Shown piece after piece: positions 43,867-54,111 of a stretch of 64,000 bases of DNA. This stretch comes from Paludibacteraceae bacterium (lineage in GTDB: Bacteria; Bacteroidota; Bacteroidia; Bacteroidales; Paludibacteraceae): the NCBI GenBank assembly GCA_028694915.1, contig JAQVJY010000001.1:124001-188000 (forward strand). The letters run 5' to 3'. The translations under genes and the position numbers were made by a program. How positions within the stretch are numbered: the stretch's first letter is position 1; every line of letters starts with the position of its first letter. The notes beneath the pieces are model-generated. The model searched no databases. It worked only from the letters and a program-made list of their open reading frames with translations, and was not told the origin of the DNA.

Positions 43867-45042
43867 ATGAAAAAAATTGTAGTGTCGATTTTGGTGTTTT
43901 GTACATCATTGACTGCTTTTGCCGAAGAGGTTAGTGATTTATTTAATCCTTTGTTAACTGGTGTACCTTCTCTTTCTATTGGTCCAGATGCTGTTGCAGG
44001 TGGTATGGCTGATGTTGGGGTAGCAACAACACCTGACGTAAATTCTCAACATTGGAACTCTTCAAAGTACGCACAAGCTGCTAGCAGCGCAGGTTTTGCT
44101 TTTTCTTATACGCCTTGGTTGCGTAGTTTAGGTGTGAGTGATATTGACTTGGCCTATTTGGCTGGTTACTATAAAATTAGCGATTTAGCTGGTACCGTAT
44201 CCGCTTCTTTACGTTATTTCTCGCTTGGTGAGATTTCTTTACGTGAAAACGCAAATTCAGTTCCAATTCCTGTAAAACCTTATGAATTGGCTTTTGATGC
44301 AGGTTATTCACGTATGTTGTCAGAACATTTTTCAATGGGTGTGGCATTTCGTTTCATCGTTTCTGATTTGAGTGCGCGTAGTGAAGAATATTATCCTGGT
44401 TCTGCATTTTCTGCCGATATCAATGGCTATTATGCATTACCTATTGATATTAAAACTGGCGAATCAAAATTAGGTATTGGTTTCAACTTATCTAATCTAG
44501 GATCTAAAATCTCTTATGATAAGTTTGAAACAAGCAATTTCTTGCCTACAACTTTTCGTTTAGGAGCTTCCTATTTAGTTCCTTTCGATCGCTATAATCG
44601 TGTATCAGTTAGTTTAGATTTTGATAGATTATTAGTTCCTTCACGCCTCTCTAAATTTACAACAGGTTATGATCCTACTGATGAGAATACTTGGGGTATG
44701 AGTGATGATCAATACAATAATCTTTCTGTTATGAAGGGTCTTGCATGGTCATTTTCAGATGCTCCTGGTGGCTTTACAGAGGAGATGAAAGAAATCAATT
44801 TTGCTCTTGGTATGGAGTATGCTTATAATGAACAATTCTTTGCACGTGCAGGTTATCATAATGAAAGTGAGATCAAAGGGAACCGTAAATATTTTACCGT
44901 AGGTGCTGGTTTTAAAATGTCTGCCTTCAAATTGGATGTTGGCTATGTAGTTTCTATGGTTCAAAATAATCCGTTAGATCAAACCTTACGTTTCTCGTTG
45001 GCTTTCGATGTTGATGGTATTAGAGCGTTAGTAGACAGATAA
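43867..45042 (+). CDS. porV: Type IX secretion outer-membrane shuttle protein PorV
   Basis: A 391-residue FadL-like beta-barrel with signal peptide (cleavage near TAFAE). The mature start FNPLLTGVPSLSIGPDAVAG and the MADVGVATTPDVNSQHWN segment are the PorV hallmark; the rest is barrel strands. PorV collects cargo from the SprA/Sov pore and brings it to the PorU attachment complex. The porU-porV order is conserved in T9SS genomes. Confidence 0.95.
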   Translation: MKKIVVSILVFCTSLTAFAEEVSDLFNPLLTGVPSLSIGPDAVAGGMADVGVATTPDVNSQHWNSSKYAQAASSAGFAFSYTPWLRSLGVSDIDLAYLAGYYKISDLAGTVSASLRYFSLGEISLRENANSVPIPVKPYELAFDAGYSRMLSEHFSMGVAFRFIVSDLSARSEEYYPGSAFSADINGYYALPIDIKTGESKLGIGFNLSNLGSKISYDKFETSNFLPTTFRLGASYLVPFDRYNRVSVSLDFDRLLVPSRLSKFTTGYDPTDENTWGMSDDQYNNLSVMKGLAWSFSDAPGGFTEEMKEINFALGMEYAYNEQFFARAGYHNESEIKGNRKYFTVGAGFKMSAFKLDVGYVVSMVQNNPLDQTLRFSLAFDVDGIRALVDR

Positions 45043-45061
45043 AAGAACTTATATAACACTT

Positions 45062-45088
45062 AAAAGGCGACTTTGGGGTCGCTTTTTT
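45062..45088 (+). terminator. Terminator of porU-porV
   Basis: GCGAC pairs with GTCGC around a short loop, extended by AAAA/TTTT, followed by a T7 run. Confidence 0.7.
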
Positions 45089-45109
45089 TGTCATTTAAAG
45101 ATTAAAAGT

Positions 45110-45592
45110 ATGAATATACGTGTTGGATTTGGATATGATGTTCACAAACAAGTGGCTGGCCGAGAGCTTTGGCTGGGTGGTATAAAATTAGAAGCATCCT
45201 TTGGCTTGCTAGGTCATTCCGATGCTGATGTTTTGATACATGCTATTTGTGATGCTTTGCTTGGAGCTGCCAATATGCGCGATATAGGTTTTCATTTCCC
45301 TGATACGAGTGAGGAATTTGAAATGATAGATAGTAAACTATTGCTGATGCGCACTGTATTATTGCTTCGTGATAAGGGATATGAAATTGGCAATATTGAT
45401 TGTACGCTTTGTGCAGAGAAACCGAAACTAAATCCTTATATTCCACAAATGCAGGAAGTTTTAGCTGAAGTGATGGGAGTGGAGGTGGATATTATTTCCA
45501 TAAAGGCCACCACGAATGAGAAAATGGGCTTTGTTGGACGTGAAGAAGGCTTGGCGGCTTATGCTGTAGCATTAATTACAAAAACGGTATAA
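45110..45592 (+). CDS. ispF: 2-C-methyl-D-erythritol 2,4-cyclodiphosphate synthase
   Basis: A 160-residue MEP-pathway enzyme that forms the cyclodiphosphate intermediate of isoprenoids. Zinc-binding and active-site motifs: RVGFGYDVHK, GHSDADVLIHAICDALLGAA, IGFHFPDTSEEF and KATTNEKMGFVGREEGLAA. Normal length, probably a homotrimer. Alone between two terminators. Confidence 0.96.
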   Translation: MNIRVGFGYDVHKQVAGRELWLGGIKLEASFGLLGHSDADVLIHAICDALLGAANMRDIGFHFPDTSEEFEMIDSKLLLMRTVLLLRDKGYEIGNIDCTLCAEKPKLNPYIPQMQEVLAEVMGVEVDIISIKATTNEKMGFVGREEGLAAYAVALITKTV

Positions 45593-45607
45593 CTCCACTG
45601 CTAAACT

Positions 45608-45640
45608 AAAAAAGGCGAATCAATTTGATTCGCCTTTTTT
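45608..45640. terminator. Bidirectional terminator between ispF and the DUF5715 gene
   Basis: AAAAAAGGCGAATCA pairs with TGATTCGCCTTTTTT; T runs on both strands. Confidence 0.85.
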
Positions 45641-45656
45641 CTTATCTAAACAGTGA

Positions 45657-46421
45657 CTAATTGTTTTTACACTTTACTACAGTCATGTGGAAACATTTAT
45701 TGCGTGACTCTTTGACAATTAAAAATCGACATTCTTGACGCATTTCGCGTAAAGTTTGTTTCATTATTTCTTCAATCTCAGAATCTTCAAATCGGTCTCC
45801 GTTGCGTTCGTATTTATGAAATGCGATATCAAACGTAGTACCATAATAATGGGCTGTACCGTTTGGGGTAGCATTTCGGTTGACCTTGGTTAAAATACGT
45901 TGCATCTCTTCTGTCCGTAATAAGGAAGAAATTTCAAAACGGTATTTTGGCAAATCATGTTCTTTTAATTTAGCTTGAAACCGTATACCAATATCTTCTA
46001 ACAAAACAACTGCTTCAGGTGTCAAATAGGCGTAAGAATGAGTTAAATCTCTAACAATATAATATTTGCTGTCACTCACTTCTACCAAACGACCTGCCTT
46101 AACCAATGAATCTACTTGATTCTCAAACTCTGCGTTTGTGGCGAAAGGTTTGTCTAGTCCATTTGCTTGAGCATGTTCCAAATGAAGAGGGTTATAATCC
46201 CTAAAAGTGTCCTTCGATTTCATCGGAACGGTAGAACTTTCGCAAAAATTACAAGTGGTTACTACGTCACGTAAAGCACCTTTTTGTAAATAAGCATCAA
46301 TTTCTATTGCTACAATGATTGTAACCGTAATTGCTAATCCTATTAGAATGTAGGGTAATATGGGTTTCTCTGTGCCTTTTTTTGACCGAGTTGCTTTTTT
46401 CTTTACCGAACGTTTAGCCAT
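45657..46421 (-). CDS. DUF5715 family protein, M15-like zinc peptidase motif pattern
   Basis: A 254-residue protein with a basic cytoplasmic N-terminus (MAKRSVKKKATRSKKG), one membrane helix (about 24-44) and a periplasmic domain. The domain carries SSLLRTEEMQRIL, then NGTAHYYGTTFDIAFHKY and near the end NKCFHMTVVK. The His-x6-Asp plus later His layout is that of VanY/M15 D,D-carboxypeptidases (SxHxxGxAxD and HxH). This suggests a peptidoglycan peptidase; the resemblance is motif-level only. It follows the NhaD-like gene by 11 bases in one operon. Confidence 0.7.
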   Translation of the reverse strand: MAKRSVKKKATRSKKGTEKPILPYILIGLAITVTIIVAIEIDAYLQKGALRDVVTTCNFCESSTVPMKSKDTFRDYNPLHLEHAQANGLDKPFATNAEFENQVDSLVKAGRLVEVSDSKYYIVRDLTHSYAYLTPEAVVLLEDIGIRFQAKLKEHDLPKYRFEISSLLRTEEMQRILTKVNRNATPNGTAHYYGTTFDIAFHKYERNGDRFEDSEIEEIMKQTLREMRQECRFLIVKESRNKCFHMTVVKCKNN

Positions 46422-46432
46422 GTTCTATTATC

Positions 46433-47812
46433 TTACAAAAATAATAATTGTACCAAAATATAAATTGGTAATAAAACGATTAATGAGAATTTAAACATAT
46501 AACCAAAGAAGCTAGGCATTTTGATACCGCTTTCTTCGGCAATTGCTTTTACCATAAAGTTTGGACCGTTACCAATGTAGGTCATAGCTCCAAAAAATAC
46601 CGCACCCATTGCTATGGCTTTTAATAAAACTTCGGAGATGTGTGCTATAATTGGTGTTGTAACTCCATTTAAGAAAATGCTTCCATCAATAATGCCTTGT
46701 CCTGCAGCCGCGATAGCCTCTGGCAGTCCACTAGCAACTCCATGGAAGGCTACAGCTGTTGGTGCATTATCCAAGAAAGAACTCAACGAACCTGCTGCAT
46801 AATAGAATTGCCAAGGTTCAGTGATGCCAAAACTAGCTGCATTTTTTGCCAAATAGAGCATAGTAGGTACCATGGTAATGAAGATACCTAAAAATACAAC
46901 TGCAACTTCTATAATGGGTCTCCAACTAAACTTATTTTGTTCGCGTACTTTTTTTTGCGTGCTATACAATGAGAGACTAATTAATAACAATAAAACAATT
47001 TCACGTAAAAATTTAATCCACATAGGAGCTTCTGGTTCAGCCATCTCTTTTACATAGCTGGGATTGATAAATGCCACAGATAAGACAACTCCTAGTAAGA
47101 AAAGGAAATTAATTTTACCAGTAATACGAATAGGTTCTATTTGACGAGCATCAGCTGATAAATTTACCCAAGGTTCTTTTTTGTAATAATAAGAATCTAC
47201 CAAGTAATACAAAACAAGTAGGATGGTGCCAACGAAAGCCCATTCTGGTAATAAGTGTAAGAACCAAGTGAAAGGAGCTCCACGCAAGAATAACAAGAAG
47301 AGCGGAGGATCACCAAGTGGAGTTAAAAGCCCACCGCAATTAGCTACTGCAGCAATGAAAAATAAAATAGTGTGAGTTTTGTGTGTACGTTGTTGGTTGG
47401 TGCTAATCACAGGACGAATAAGTAACATGGCTGCACCTGTTGTTCCCATAATTGATGCTAAAAAATAACCAATACCAATGAATAGCGTGTTGATAATTGG
47501 TTTTGCTTTAATGTCGCCGCTGAGATGGATACCACCTGTAATAACAAATAACGACGCTAAAAGAATGATAAATGGAACATAATCATACATAATTTGATGT
47601 TCCAAATTGTGAATTAACCCCTCATTAATTAAATAAATAGCGGTTGGAATAGCTAACGCTAATGCCACAATTAACTTGTGACGGTTACGTTCCCACCACG
47701 ATTCTACAATCAGAGGCAATACTGCAATCGATAGTAACATGATTGCAAATGGGATTGACGCCCATAATGGCACATCCGGTAAGGATGGCGCAGTTACATT
47801 TAATAAAAGCAT
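46433..47812 (-). CDS. NhaD-type sodium:proton antiporter
   Basis: A 459-residue ion-transporter-superfamily protein with about 12 hydrophobic helices. Typical segments: GTTGAAMLLIRPVI, ANCGGLLTPLGDPPLFLLFL (the re-entrant loop region) and SFLDNAPTAVAFHGVA near the C-terminal half. It would exchange Na+ for H+ at the inner membrane, useful to an anaerobe with sodium-coupled metabolism. First gene of a two-gene unit with the DUF5715 gene. Confidence 0.88.
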   Translation of the reverse strand: MLLLNVTAPSLPDVPLWASIPFAIMLLSIAVLPLIVESWWERNRHKLIVALALAIPTAIYLINEGLIHNLEHQIMYDYVPFIILLASLFVITGGIHLSGDIKAKPIINTLFIGIGYFLASIMGTTGAAMLLIRPVISTNQQRTHKTHTILFFIAAVANCGGLLTPLGDPPLFLLFLRGAPFTWFLHLLPEWAFVGTILLVLYYLVDSYYYKKEPWVNLSADARQIEPIRITGKINFLFLLGVVLSVAFINPSYVKEMAEPEAPMWIKFLREIVLLLLISLSLYSTQKKVREQNKFSWRPIIEVAVVFLGIFITMVPTMLYLAKNAASFGITEPWQFYYAAGSLSSFLDNAPTAVAFHGVASGLPEAIAAAGQGIIDGSIFLNGVTTPIIAHISEVLLKAIAMGAVFFGAMTYIGNGPNFMVKAIAEESGIKMPSFFGYMFKFSLIVLLPIYILVQLLFL

Positions 47813-47916
47813 AATGATAAAAAATTAAGGATATAGATTTAAAATACAAAAATGCAAGAAATTATTTTGGTTATCTAGTGTTTGCTACATCTCATTCTGT
47901 ATATTACAAGGGGTTT

Positions 47917-49704
47917 TTAGTCTAATTTTAAAACCTCTAAGAATGCTTTTTGTGGCACTTCTACATTGCCAATTTGTTTCATACGTTTTTTACCTTTCTT
48001 CTGTTTTTCCAATAATTTGCGTTTACGCGATACGTCGCCGCCATAACATTTGGCAGTTACGTCCTTACGAACGGCTTTGATTGTTTCGCGTGAAATAATT
48101 TTAGCGCCAATGGCTGCTTGTACCGCAATGTCAAATTGTTGGCGTGGAATTAACTCTTTCAGTTTTTCGCACATGCGTCGACCTAGAGGAATTGCGTTGT
48201 CTACATGAATCAGTGACGAAAGGGCATCCACAGATTCTCCATTTAATAAAATATCCAATTTGACCAACTTTGAAGGGCGAAATCCATTCATGTGATAGTC
48301 AAAGGATGCATATCCTTTCGAAATACTTTTGAGACGGTCGTAAAAGTCAAATACAATTTCACCTAAAGGAAGATCGTAAATTAACTCCATACGGTTGCCA
48401 GAAATATAATTTTGTTTCACTAATTCGCCTCGTTTTCCAAGACAAAGGGTCATTATCTGTCCGATGTAGTCGGTTCGTGTAATAATGGAAGCACGAATAT
48501 AGGGCTCTTCGATATGGTCGATTGCCATAATATCAGGTAAGCCTGATGGATTATGTACTTCAATTAAATCTCCTTTGTTGGTGTAGACTTTATAGGAAAC
48601 GTTCGGTATGGTGGTAATCACATTCATGTCGAACTCGCGGTCGAGTCGTTCTTGAACGATTTCCATGTGGAGCATGCCCAAAAACCCACAGCGAAATCCA
48701 AAACCAAGTGCTGCCGAAGATTCTGGTTCAAATGTGAGTGAAGCATCATTTAATTGCAGTTTTTCGATAGACGACCGCAAATCTTCAAAATCTTCTGTAT
48801 CAATAGGATAAACGCCAGCAAAAACCATTGGTTTTACTTCTTGGAATCCTTCGATGGACTTTTGACAAGGACGTTTTACGTGTGTGATGGTATCACCAAC
48901 TTTTACTTCTCTTGATGTTTTGATGCCAGAAATAATATAACCAACATTGCCTGCACTTAAGGTTTTTGTAGGACACATGTCCAACTTTAATACACCTATT
49001 TCTTCGGCATAATATTCTTTTCCAGTATTTACAAATTTGACTAAATCTCCTTTGTTTATGGTGCCATTTTCTATTTTGAAATAGGCAATGATTCCACGGA
49101 ATGAATTAAATACAGAGTCGAAAATTAAGCATTGAAGTGGTGCTTCAGGGTCGCCTTTAGGAGCAGCAACACGTTCTATGATAGCTTTTAAAATGTCTTC
49201 AATACCTAAGCCGGTTTTGCCACTGGCACGAATAATTTCGTCCCGTTTGCAACCTACTAGCTCAATAATTTGATCTTCAACTTCGTCGGGCATGGCATTA
49301 TCCATATCCATTTTGTTCATGATAGGAATTATTTCCAAGTCATGTTCAATGGCCATGTATAAATTGGAAATGGTTTGAGCTTGAATACCTTGAGTGGCAT
49401 CCACTATGAGTAGCGCTCCTTCGCAAGCCGCAATAGAACGGGATACTTCATACGAAAAGTCGACGTGTCCAGGAGTATCAATTAAGTTCAGCGTGTATTC
49501 TTCGCCTTCGTATTGATATTTCATCTGAATGGCGTGACTTTTGATGGTAATACCACGTTCACGCTCCAAATCCATATTGTCGAGAACTTGGGCTTGCATC
49601 TCCTTACCAAAGACGGTATTGGTATATTCTAATAATCGGTCGGCCAAGGTACTTTTTCCGTGGTCGATATGTGCAATAATACAAAAATTACGTATTCGTT
49701 TCAT
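47917..49704 (-). CDS. lepA: Elongation factor 4 (LepA), ribosome-associated GTPase
   Basis: A 595-residue translational GTPase: G1 [16 protein letters not shown]2 [11 protein letters not shown]3 DTPGHVDF, G4 NKMD, then domains II, III and V and the LepA-specific C-terminal domain ([34 protein letters not shown]). It aids 30S assembly and back-translocation of stalled ribosomes. Single gene with its own promoter element. Confidence 0.97.
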   Translation of the reverse strand: MKRIRNFCIIAHIDHGKSTLADRLLEYTNTVFGKEMQAQVLDNMDLERERGITIKSHAIQMKYQYEGEEYTLNLIDTPGHVDFSYEVSRSIAACEGALLIVDATQGIQAQTISNLYMAIEHDLEIIPIMNKMDMDNAMPDEVEDQIIELVGCKRDEIIRASGKTGLGIEDILKAIIERVAAPKGDPEAPLQCLIFDSVFNSFRGIIAYFKIENGTINKGDLVKFVNTGKEYYAEEIGVLKLDMCPTKTLSAGNVGYIISGIKTSREVKVGDTITHVKRPCQKSIEGFQEVKPMVFAGVYPIDTEDFEDLRSSIEKLQLNDASLTFEPESSAALGFGFRCGFLGMLHMEIVQERLDREFDMNVITTIPNVSYKVYTNKGDLIEVHNPSGLPDIMAIDHIEEPYIRASIITRTDYIGQIMTLCLGKRGELVKQNYISGNRMELIYDLPLGEIVFDFYDRLKSISKGYASFDYHMNGFRPSKLVKLDILLNGESVDALSSLIHVDNAIPLGRRMCEKLKELIPRQQFDIAVQAAIGAKIISRETIKAVRKDVTAKCYGGDVSRKRKLLEKQKKGKKRMKQIGNVEVPQKAFLEVLKLD

Positions 49705-49742
49705 CTATAAAAATCGCTTATATTAAGTGTTTTATGAGGTGG

Positions 49743-49750
49743 CAAAGGTA
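49743..49750 (-). promoter_or_regulatory. -7 promoter element for lepA
   Basis: TACCTTTG on the minus strand, 39 bases before the ATG. No matching -33. Confidence 0.4.
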
Positions 49751-49792
49751 CTAAAATCTATTGATTTATTAATGGTTTTACCGAAAATTACG

Positions 49793-49839
49793 TAACGAAG
49801 GCACGAAACAAAGAAATGGATTGTTTCGTGCCTTCGTTA
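49793..49839 (-). terminator. Terminator hairpin after trxA
   Basis: A 19-bp perfect stem (49793-49811 with 49821-49839) around a 9-base loop, 14 bases past the trxA stop. The T run on the minus strand is weak (TAATTTT), so it may also act as an RNA-stabilising 3' end. Confidence 0.7.
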
Positions 49840-49852
49840 TGAAACTATTTTT

Positions 49853-50170
49853 TTACAATAAAGATTCAATTTTGTCGACTAACGTGTTTTTTGAAACAGC
49901 TCCTACAAACTTATCGCTCAAAAGTTCACCATTCTTGAAAAATAGAATAGTTGGAACGCTTCTGATGCCATATTTTTCGGTTAGTTCTACTGCTTCTTCA
50001 ATGTCAGCTTTGCCAATAAGAGCGCGACCTGCATAGGTTCCTGCCAACTCTTCAATGATAGGAGTTACCATGCGACAAGGTCCACACCAAGTGGCGCTGA
50101 AATCTACTACAACTAATGAATTATTTGCTAATAATTCGTCGAAATTTGAATCTTGAATAAGATGAGCCAT
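49853..50170 (-). CDS. trxA: Thioredoxin
   Basis: A 105-residue thioredoxin of standard length with the active site ATWCGPCRMV (Cys-Gly-Pro-Cys), the cis-proline in RSVPTILFF and the conserved Asp in VVVDFSA. Reduces disulphides in the cytoplasm using thioredoxin reductase. It has a consensus promoter and lies next to dnaE without obvious functional link. Confidence 0.95.
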   Translation of the reverse strand: MAHLIQDSNFDELLANNSLVVVDFSATWCGPCRMVTPIIEELAGTYAGRALIGKADIEEAVELTEKYGIRSVPTILFFKNGELLSDKFVGAVSKNTLVDKIESLL

Positions 50171-50211
50171 AATATGTTACTTTTAAATTTAATACTGAAT
50201 AATGGTGAGAA

Positions 50212-50243
50212 CAAAAATAAGATAAATCTGATTAGTTATCAAA
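50212..50243 (-). promoter_or_regulatory. Bacteroidetes-type promoter for trxA
   Basis: On the minus strand TTTG (50243-50240), 20 bases, TATTTTTG (50219-50212). The transcript would have a leader of about 35 bases. Confidence 0.65.
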
Positions 50244-50259
50244 AAAAGTTATTAACAAA

Positions 50260-53200
50260 TTAGCCATTCACTTTGAATTCGAGTATTTCTTCCGTTTCAA
50301 GTTCTTTCAATCTATCGATAAATGCGGATGAAACGTCTACTTTATATTTCTTGGAACGGAGTGAAACTGTGGTACTCGATTCTACATCATGTATTTGTAA
50401 ATATAAATCCGTTTTGCCAGGATTTTCTTCAATTAATGATAATAAATCCGTATTATTCATTTGGTTAACGTGCGACAAGGGGAGAGCAATAGTGACCTTT
50501 TGAATCAACGATTCGTACGAATCTTCCAACATTTCGATAGATGTAATTTTTAATTCCCATTCTTTGGTGGTACTCGTTGTTGCGTCATCTTTAGGATATT
50601 TTTTCCAATCAGAACCACGTTCTTGCACTTTACCTTTGATGAGCACAAACAGATCTTTCTTTAAAAATTTACCAAATTCGACATAATCTTTACCAAATAA
50701 AGGAAACTCAAATTGACCTGAATAATCTTCTACCGTGAGAATGCCATAAGGACGATTATTTTTCGTAATGCCTTCACGTGCTCCGATAATCATGCCGCCC
50801 ACGGTAAATGGTGCAGGCTTTCCGCCAGTTTTGAGTTCTGCCATATCTACCATGTGAGTGGAACATCCGTATTCCAAAGCAATTCGAAAACGATCGAGTG
50901 GATGCGAAGAAAGGTAAATGCCAATCAAATCTTTTTCCTTATTCAAACGTTCGAGCGATGACCATTCTGACGCATTAGGAATTTCTGGTTTGCTTATTTC
51001 TACGGTGTCTAAGCCGCCAAATAGCGAATTTTGTGTTAAAGCTTGATCTTGTTGGTAACGGTTGCCATAACGAATGAGCGTGTCAATCGTGGCCTCATTT
51101 TTTGTATTATTGGCAAAAAATTGTTCACGTTTAATTTCCTCGAATGCATCAAATGCTCCAGCTAACGCCAAACTTTCTATGGCTTTTCGATTGCAGGCAC
51201 TCAAGTTGACGCGTTCTACAAAGTTGTAAATGCTTGTGTAGGGACCATTAGCTGCACGTTCTTGAACTATCGCTTCTACGGCCCCTTCACCTACGCCTTT
51301 GATGCCACCTAATCCAAATCGAATGTCGCCAGCTTTGTTAACCGTGAAGTTTAAATCTGATTCGTTTACATCTGGCCCTTTTACGCTCAATCTCATGGCT
51401 TTACATTCGTCCATGAATTTGGTGATATCGGTAATGTTATCGCGGTTTCGTGTTAAGTTGGCAGCCATAAATTCGGCTGGATAATGCGCTTTGAGATAAG
51501 CTGTTTGGTACGAAATCCACGAATAACATGTAGCGTGTGATTTATTGAACGCATAGGAAGCAAATTTCTCCCAATCTTTCCAAATTTTATCCAACACTTG
51601 CGGATCGTGTCCATTTTTCTTACCGCCTTCTATAAATTTAGGTTTTAAATCATTCAATACCGCAATGATTTTCTTCCCCATCGCTTTACGCAGCGCATCG
51701 GATTGTCCACGGGTGAATCCGCCCAATAAGCGCGAGAGTAACATCACCTGTTCTTGATAAACCGTAATACCATACGTATCTTTCAAGTAAGTTTCCATGA
51801 AAGGAATATCGTAGGTAATGGTTTCGCGCCCCTGTTTACGAGCAATAAATTGTGGAATGTAATCCATTGGACCTGGGCGGTACAACGCATTCATGGCAAT
51901 TAAATCTTCGAAAACAGTTGGTTTCAGTTCACGTAAGTATTTTTGCATACCAGCCGACTCAAACTGAAAGGTACCAATGGTTCTACCTTCAGCATAAAGT
52001 TGGTAGGTTTTTTTATCATCAATAGGAATAGCGTCTATGTCGATTTCAATTCCATGCGATTTTTTGATATTGCTGAGTGCCTCTTTTAAAATGGACAGGG
52101 TTTTGAGTCCTAAAAAGTCCATTTTGATAAGTCCAACCGATTCTACGACGTGTCCGTCGTATTGTGTTACCAATACATCTTCGTCTGTAGCGCGATCTTT
52201 TACCGTCGCCAATGGCGCAAAGTTGGTTAAATTATCCGCGCCGATAATTACACCGCAAGCGTGAATACCTACTTGGCGCACTGTGTCTTCTAACTCTTCG
52301 GCATAGGTAAGCATCGACGAGATGTTGGTGTCGTCGCCTTCAACTGCCTGTTTTAATTCGGGAACATATTTAAGGCAGTTTTTGATATTAACTTTCGGTA
52401 CTTTTTTGGTGACCTTATCGGCTAATTGATCGCTAAATCTATCGGGAATAAAACTGGTTAATTCATTTACTTTGGCAAGCGGCACTTTTTGTACGCGACC
52501 CACATCTTTGATTGATGATTTGGTCGCCATGGTACCGTATGTAATGATGTGCGCTACTTTTTCTTTACCATATTTTTTGGTTACCCAATCAATCACGGCA
52601 CCACGTCCATCGTCATCAAAATCGACGTCAATATCGGGCATCGAAATACGATCGGGATTCAAGAAACGCTCAAACAGTAGGTCGTATTTGAGTGGATCGA
52701 TATCGGTAATGCGTAAACAGTAAGCCACCACTGAACCTGCCGCCGAACCACGTCCTGGACCTACTGAAACGCCTAATTCTTCGCGCGCCGCACGTATGTA
52801 ATCGTGTACAATGAGGAAGTAACCAGGGAAACCCATGGTTTTCATAATATGGAGTTCAAACAAAATACGTTCTGTTTGTTCTTCGGTTAACGTTTCACCG
52901 TATCGTTTGTGTGCACCTTCCCAAGCCAATTTTGCCAAATAATCAGCTTCTAGTTTGATACGATACAATTTATCGTAGCCACCCAATTTGGCTATTTTCT
53001 TTTCAGCTTCGGCTTGGCTTAATACGACTTCACCTTTTTCGTCGCACGTGAATTCTTTAAAGAGGTTTTCGTTGGTATATTTGGCGCGATAAGCTTCTTC
53101 GGTGCCAAATTCGACTGGAATATCGAACTTGGGCATAATCGGATCCGAGTTCAAATTGAATGTTTCGATTTTGTCCACAATTTCTTGTGTGTTTTCCAAA

Positions 53201-54111
53201 ACTTCCGGCATATCTCGGAAAATGGCGGCCATCTCTTCGGGCGATTTCAACCATTCTTGTTTCGTATAGTGCATACGATTCACATCGTCTAAATCTTTGC
53301 CTGTATTCAAACAAATCAATCTATCGTGTGCTTCGCCGTGTTCCTCTTCTACAAAGTGAACATCGTTGGTGGCAATGAGTTTGGTGTTGGTTTTGCGCGC
53401 CAATTCAATCAGCACTTCGTTTACTTCTTTTTGTTTCTGAAACGTGGTTTGGTCGCCACCGGGTTTATCGGTTTGGTGACGTTGCATTTCCAAATAGTAA
53501 TCATCACCAAATACGTTTTTGAACCAGTTTATGGAGGCTTCGGCAGCTTTTAGGTCGCCGTGCATAATGTGCTGTGGAATTTCGCCACCAAGGCAAGCGG
53601 AACACACAATGAGTCCTTCGTGGTGCTTTTCGAGCAACGCTTTATCGATACGCGGACGATAGTAATAACCATCAATCCAAGCGGTGGATACGAGCGTGCA
53701 AAGATTATAATAACCAGTTTTATTTTTTGCTAACAAAATAAGGTGATAACCGCTACCGTCGTCTTTTGAATTTTTATCGAGCAGGTTATTGTGTGCGCAA
53801 TACGCTTCTACGCCAATAATCGGTTTAAAAAAGGTCTCTTTTTGTTTGGCAATTTCCGCTTCTAGCTGCGGTTTTTTGGCGTCGTCAGCCGTTTTGAGCT
53901 CAGCTTCTAATTCGCCAATTTTTTCTTGTATTTTTTTGTTGACTTTGTTGGAGTAATCCACAAATTCTTTGATACCAAACATGCTGCCGTGGTCGGTTAG
54001 TGCCATGGAACGCATGCCGTTACGCATACATTTATCCACTAAATCGGGAACTTTTGACATACCGTCAAGAATAGAGTAGTGCGAGTGGACGTGTACATGT
54101 GTAAATTTCAT
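50260..54111 (-). CDS. dnaE: DNA polymerase III alpha subunit
   Basis: A 1283-residue replicative polymerase of the C family. PHP domain at the N-terminus (THVHVHSHYSILDGMSKV, ALTDHGSMFG), catalytic palm with SVGPGRGSAAGSVVAYCL and the metal-binding PDIDVDFDDDGRG, fingers and helix-hairpin-helix region (GLGGIKGVGEGA), then an OB-fold (GMIIGAREGITKNNRPYGILTVED). It is longer than E. coli DnaE (1160), partly because of a charged insert near residues 55-80 between PHP segments. No promoter consensus was found upstream. Confidence 0.97.
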   Translation of the reverse strand: MKFTHVHVHSHYSILDGMSKVPDLVDKCMRNGMRSMALTDHGSMFGIKEFVDYSNKVNKKIQEKIGELEAELKTADDAKKPQLEAEIAKQKETFFKPIIGVEAYCAHNNLLDKNSKDDGSGYHLILLAKNKTGYYNLCTLVSTAWIDGYYYRPRIDKALLEKHHEGLIVCSACLGGEIPQHIMHGDLKAAEASINWFKNVFGDDYYLEMQRHQTDKPGGDQTTFQKQKEVNEVLIELARKTNTKLIATNDVHFVEEEHGEAHDRLICLNTGKDLDDVNRMHYTKQEWLKSPEEMAAIFRDMPEVLENTQEIVDKIETFNLNSDPIMPKFDIPVEFGTEEAYRAKYTNENLFKEFTCDEKGEVVLSQAEAEKKIAKLGGYDKLYRIKLEADYLAKLAWEGAHKRYGETLTEEQTERILFELHIMKTMGFPGYFLIVHDYIRAAREELGVSVGPGRGSAAGSVVAYCLRITDIDPLKYDLLFERFLNPDRISMPDIDVDFDDDGRGAVIDWVTKKYGKEKVAHIITYGTMATKSSIKDVGRVQKVPLAKVNELTSFIPDRFSDQLADKVTKKVPKVNIKNCLKYVPELKQAVEGDDTNISSMLTYAEELEDTVRQVGIHACGVIIGADNLTNFAPLATVKDRATDEDVLVTQYDGHVVESVGLIKMDFLGLKTLSILKEALSNIKKSHGIEIDIDAIPIDDKKTYQLYAEGRTIGTFQFESAGMQKYLRELKPTVFEDLIAMNALYRPGPMDYIPQFIARKQGRETITYDIPFMETYLKDTYGITVYQEQVMLLSRLLGGFTRGQSDALRKAMGKKIIAVLNDLKPKFIEGGKKNGHDPQVLDKIWKDWEKFASYAFNKSHATCYSWISYQTAYLKAHYPAEFMAANLTRNRDNITDITKFMDECKAMRLSVKGPDVNESDLNFTVNKAGDIRFGLGGIKGVGEGAVEAIVQERAANGPYTSIYNFVERVNLSACNRKAIESLALAGAFDAFEEIKREQFFANNTKNEATIDTLIRYGNRYQQDQALTQNSLFGGLDTVEISKPEIPNASEWSSLERLNKEKDLIGIYLSSHPLDRFRIALEYGCSTHMVDMAELKTGGKPAPFTVGGMIIGAREGITKNNRPYGILTVEDYSGQFEFPLFGKDYVEFGKFLKKDLFVLIKGKVQERGSDWKKYPKDDATTSTTKEWELKITSIEMLEDSYESLIQKVTIALPLSHVNQMNNTDLLSLIEENPGKTDLYLQIHDVESSTTVSLRSKKYKVDVSSAFIDRLKELETEEILEFKVNG

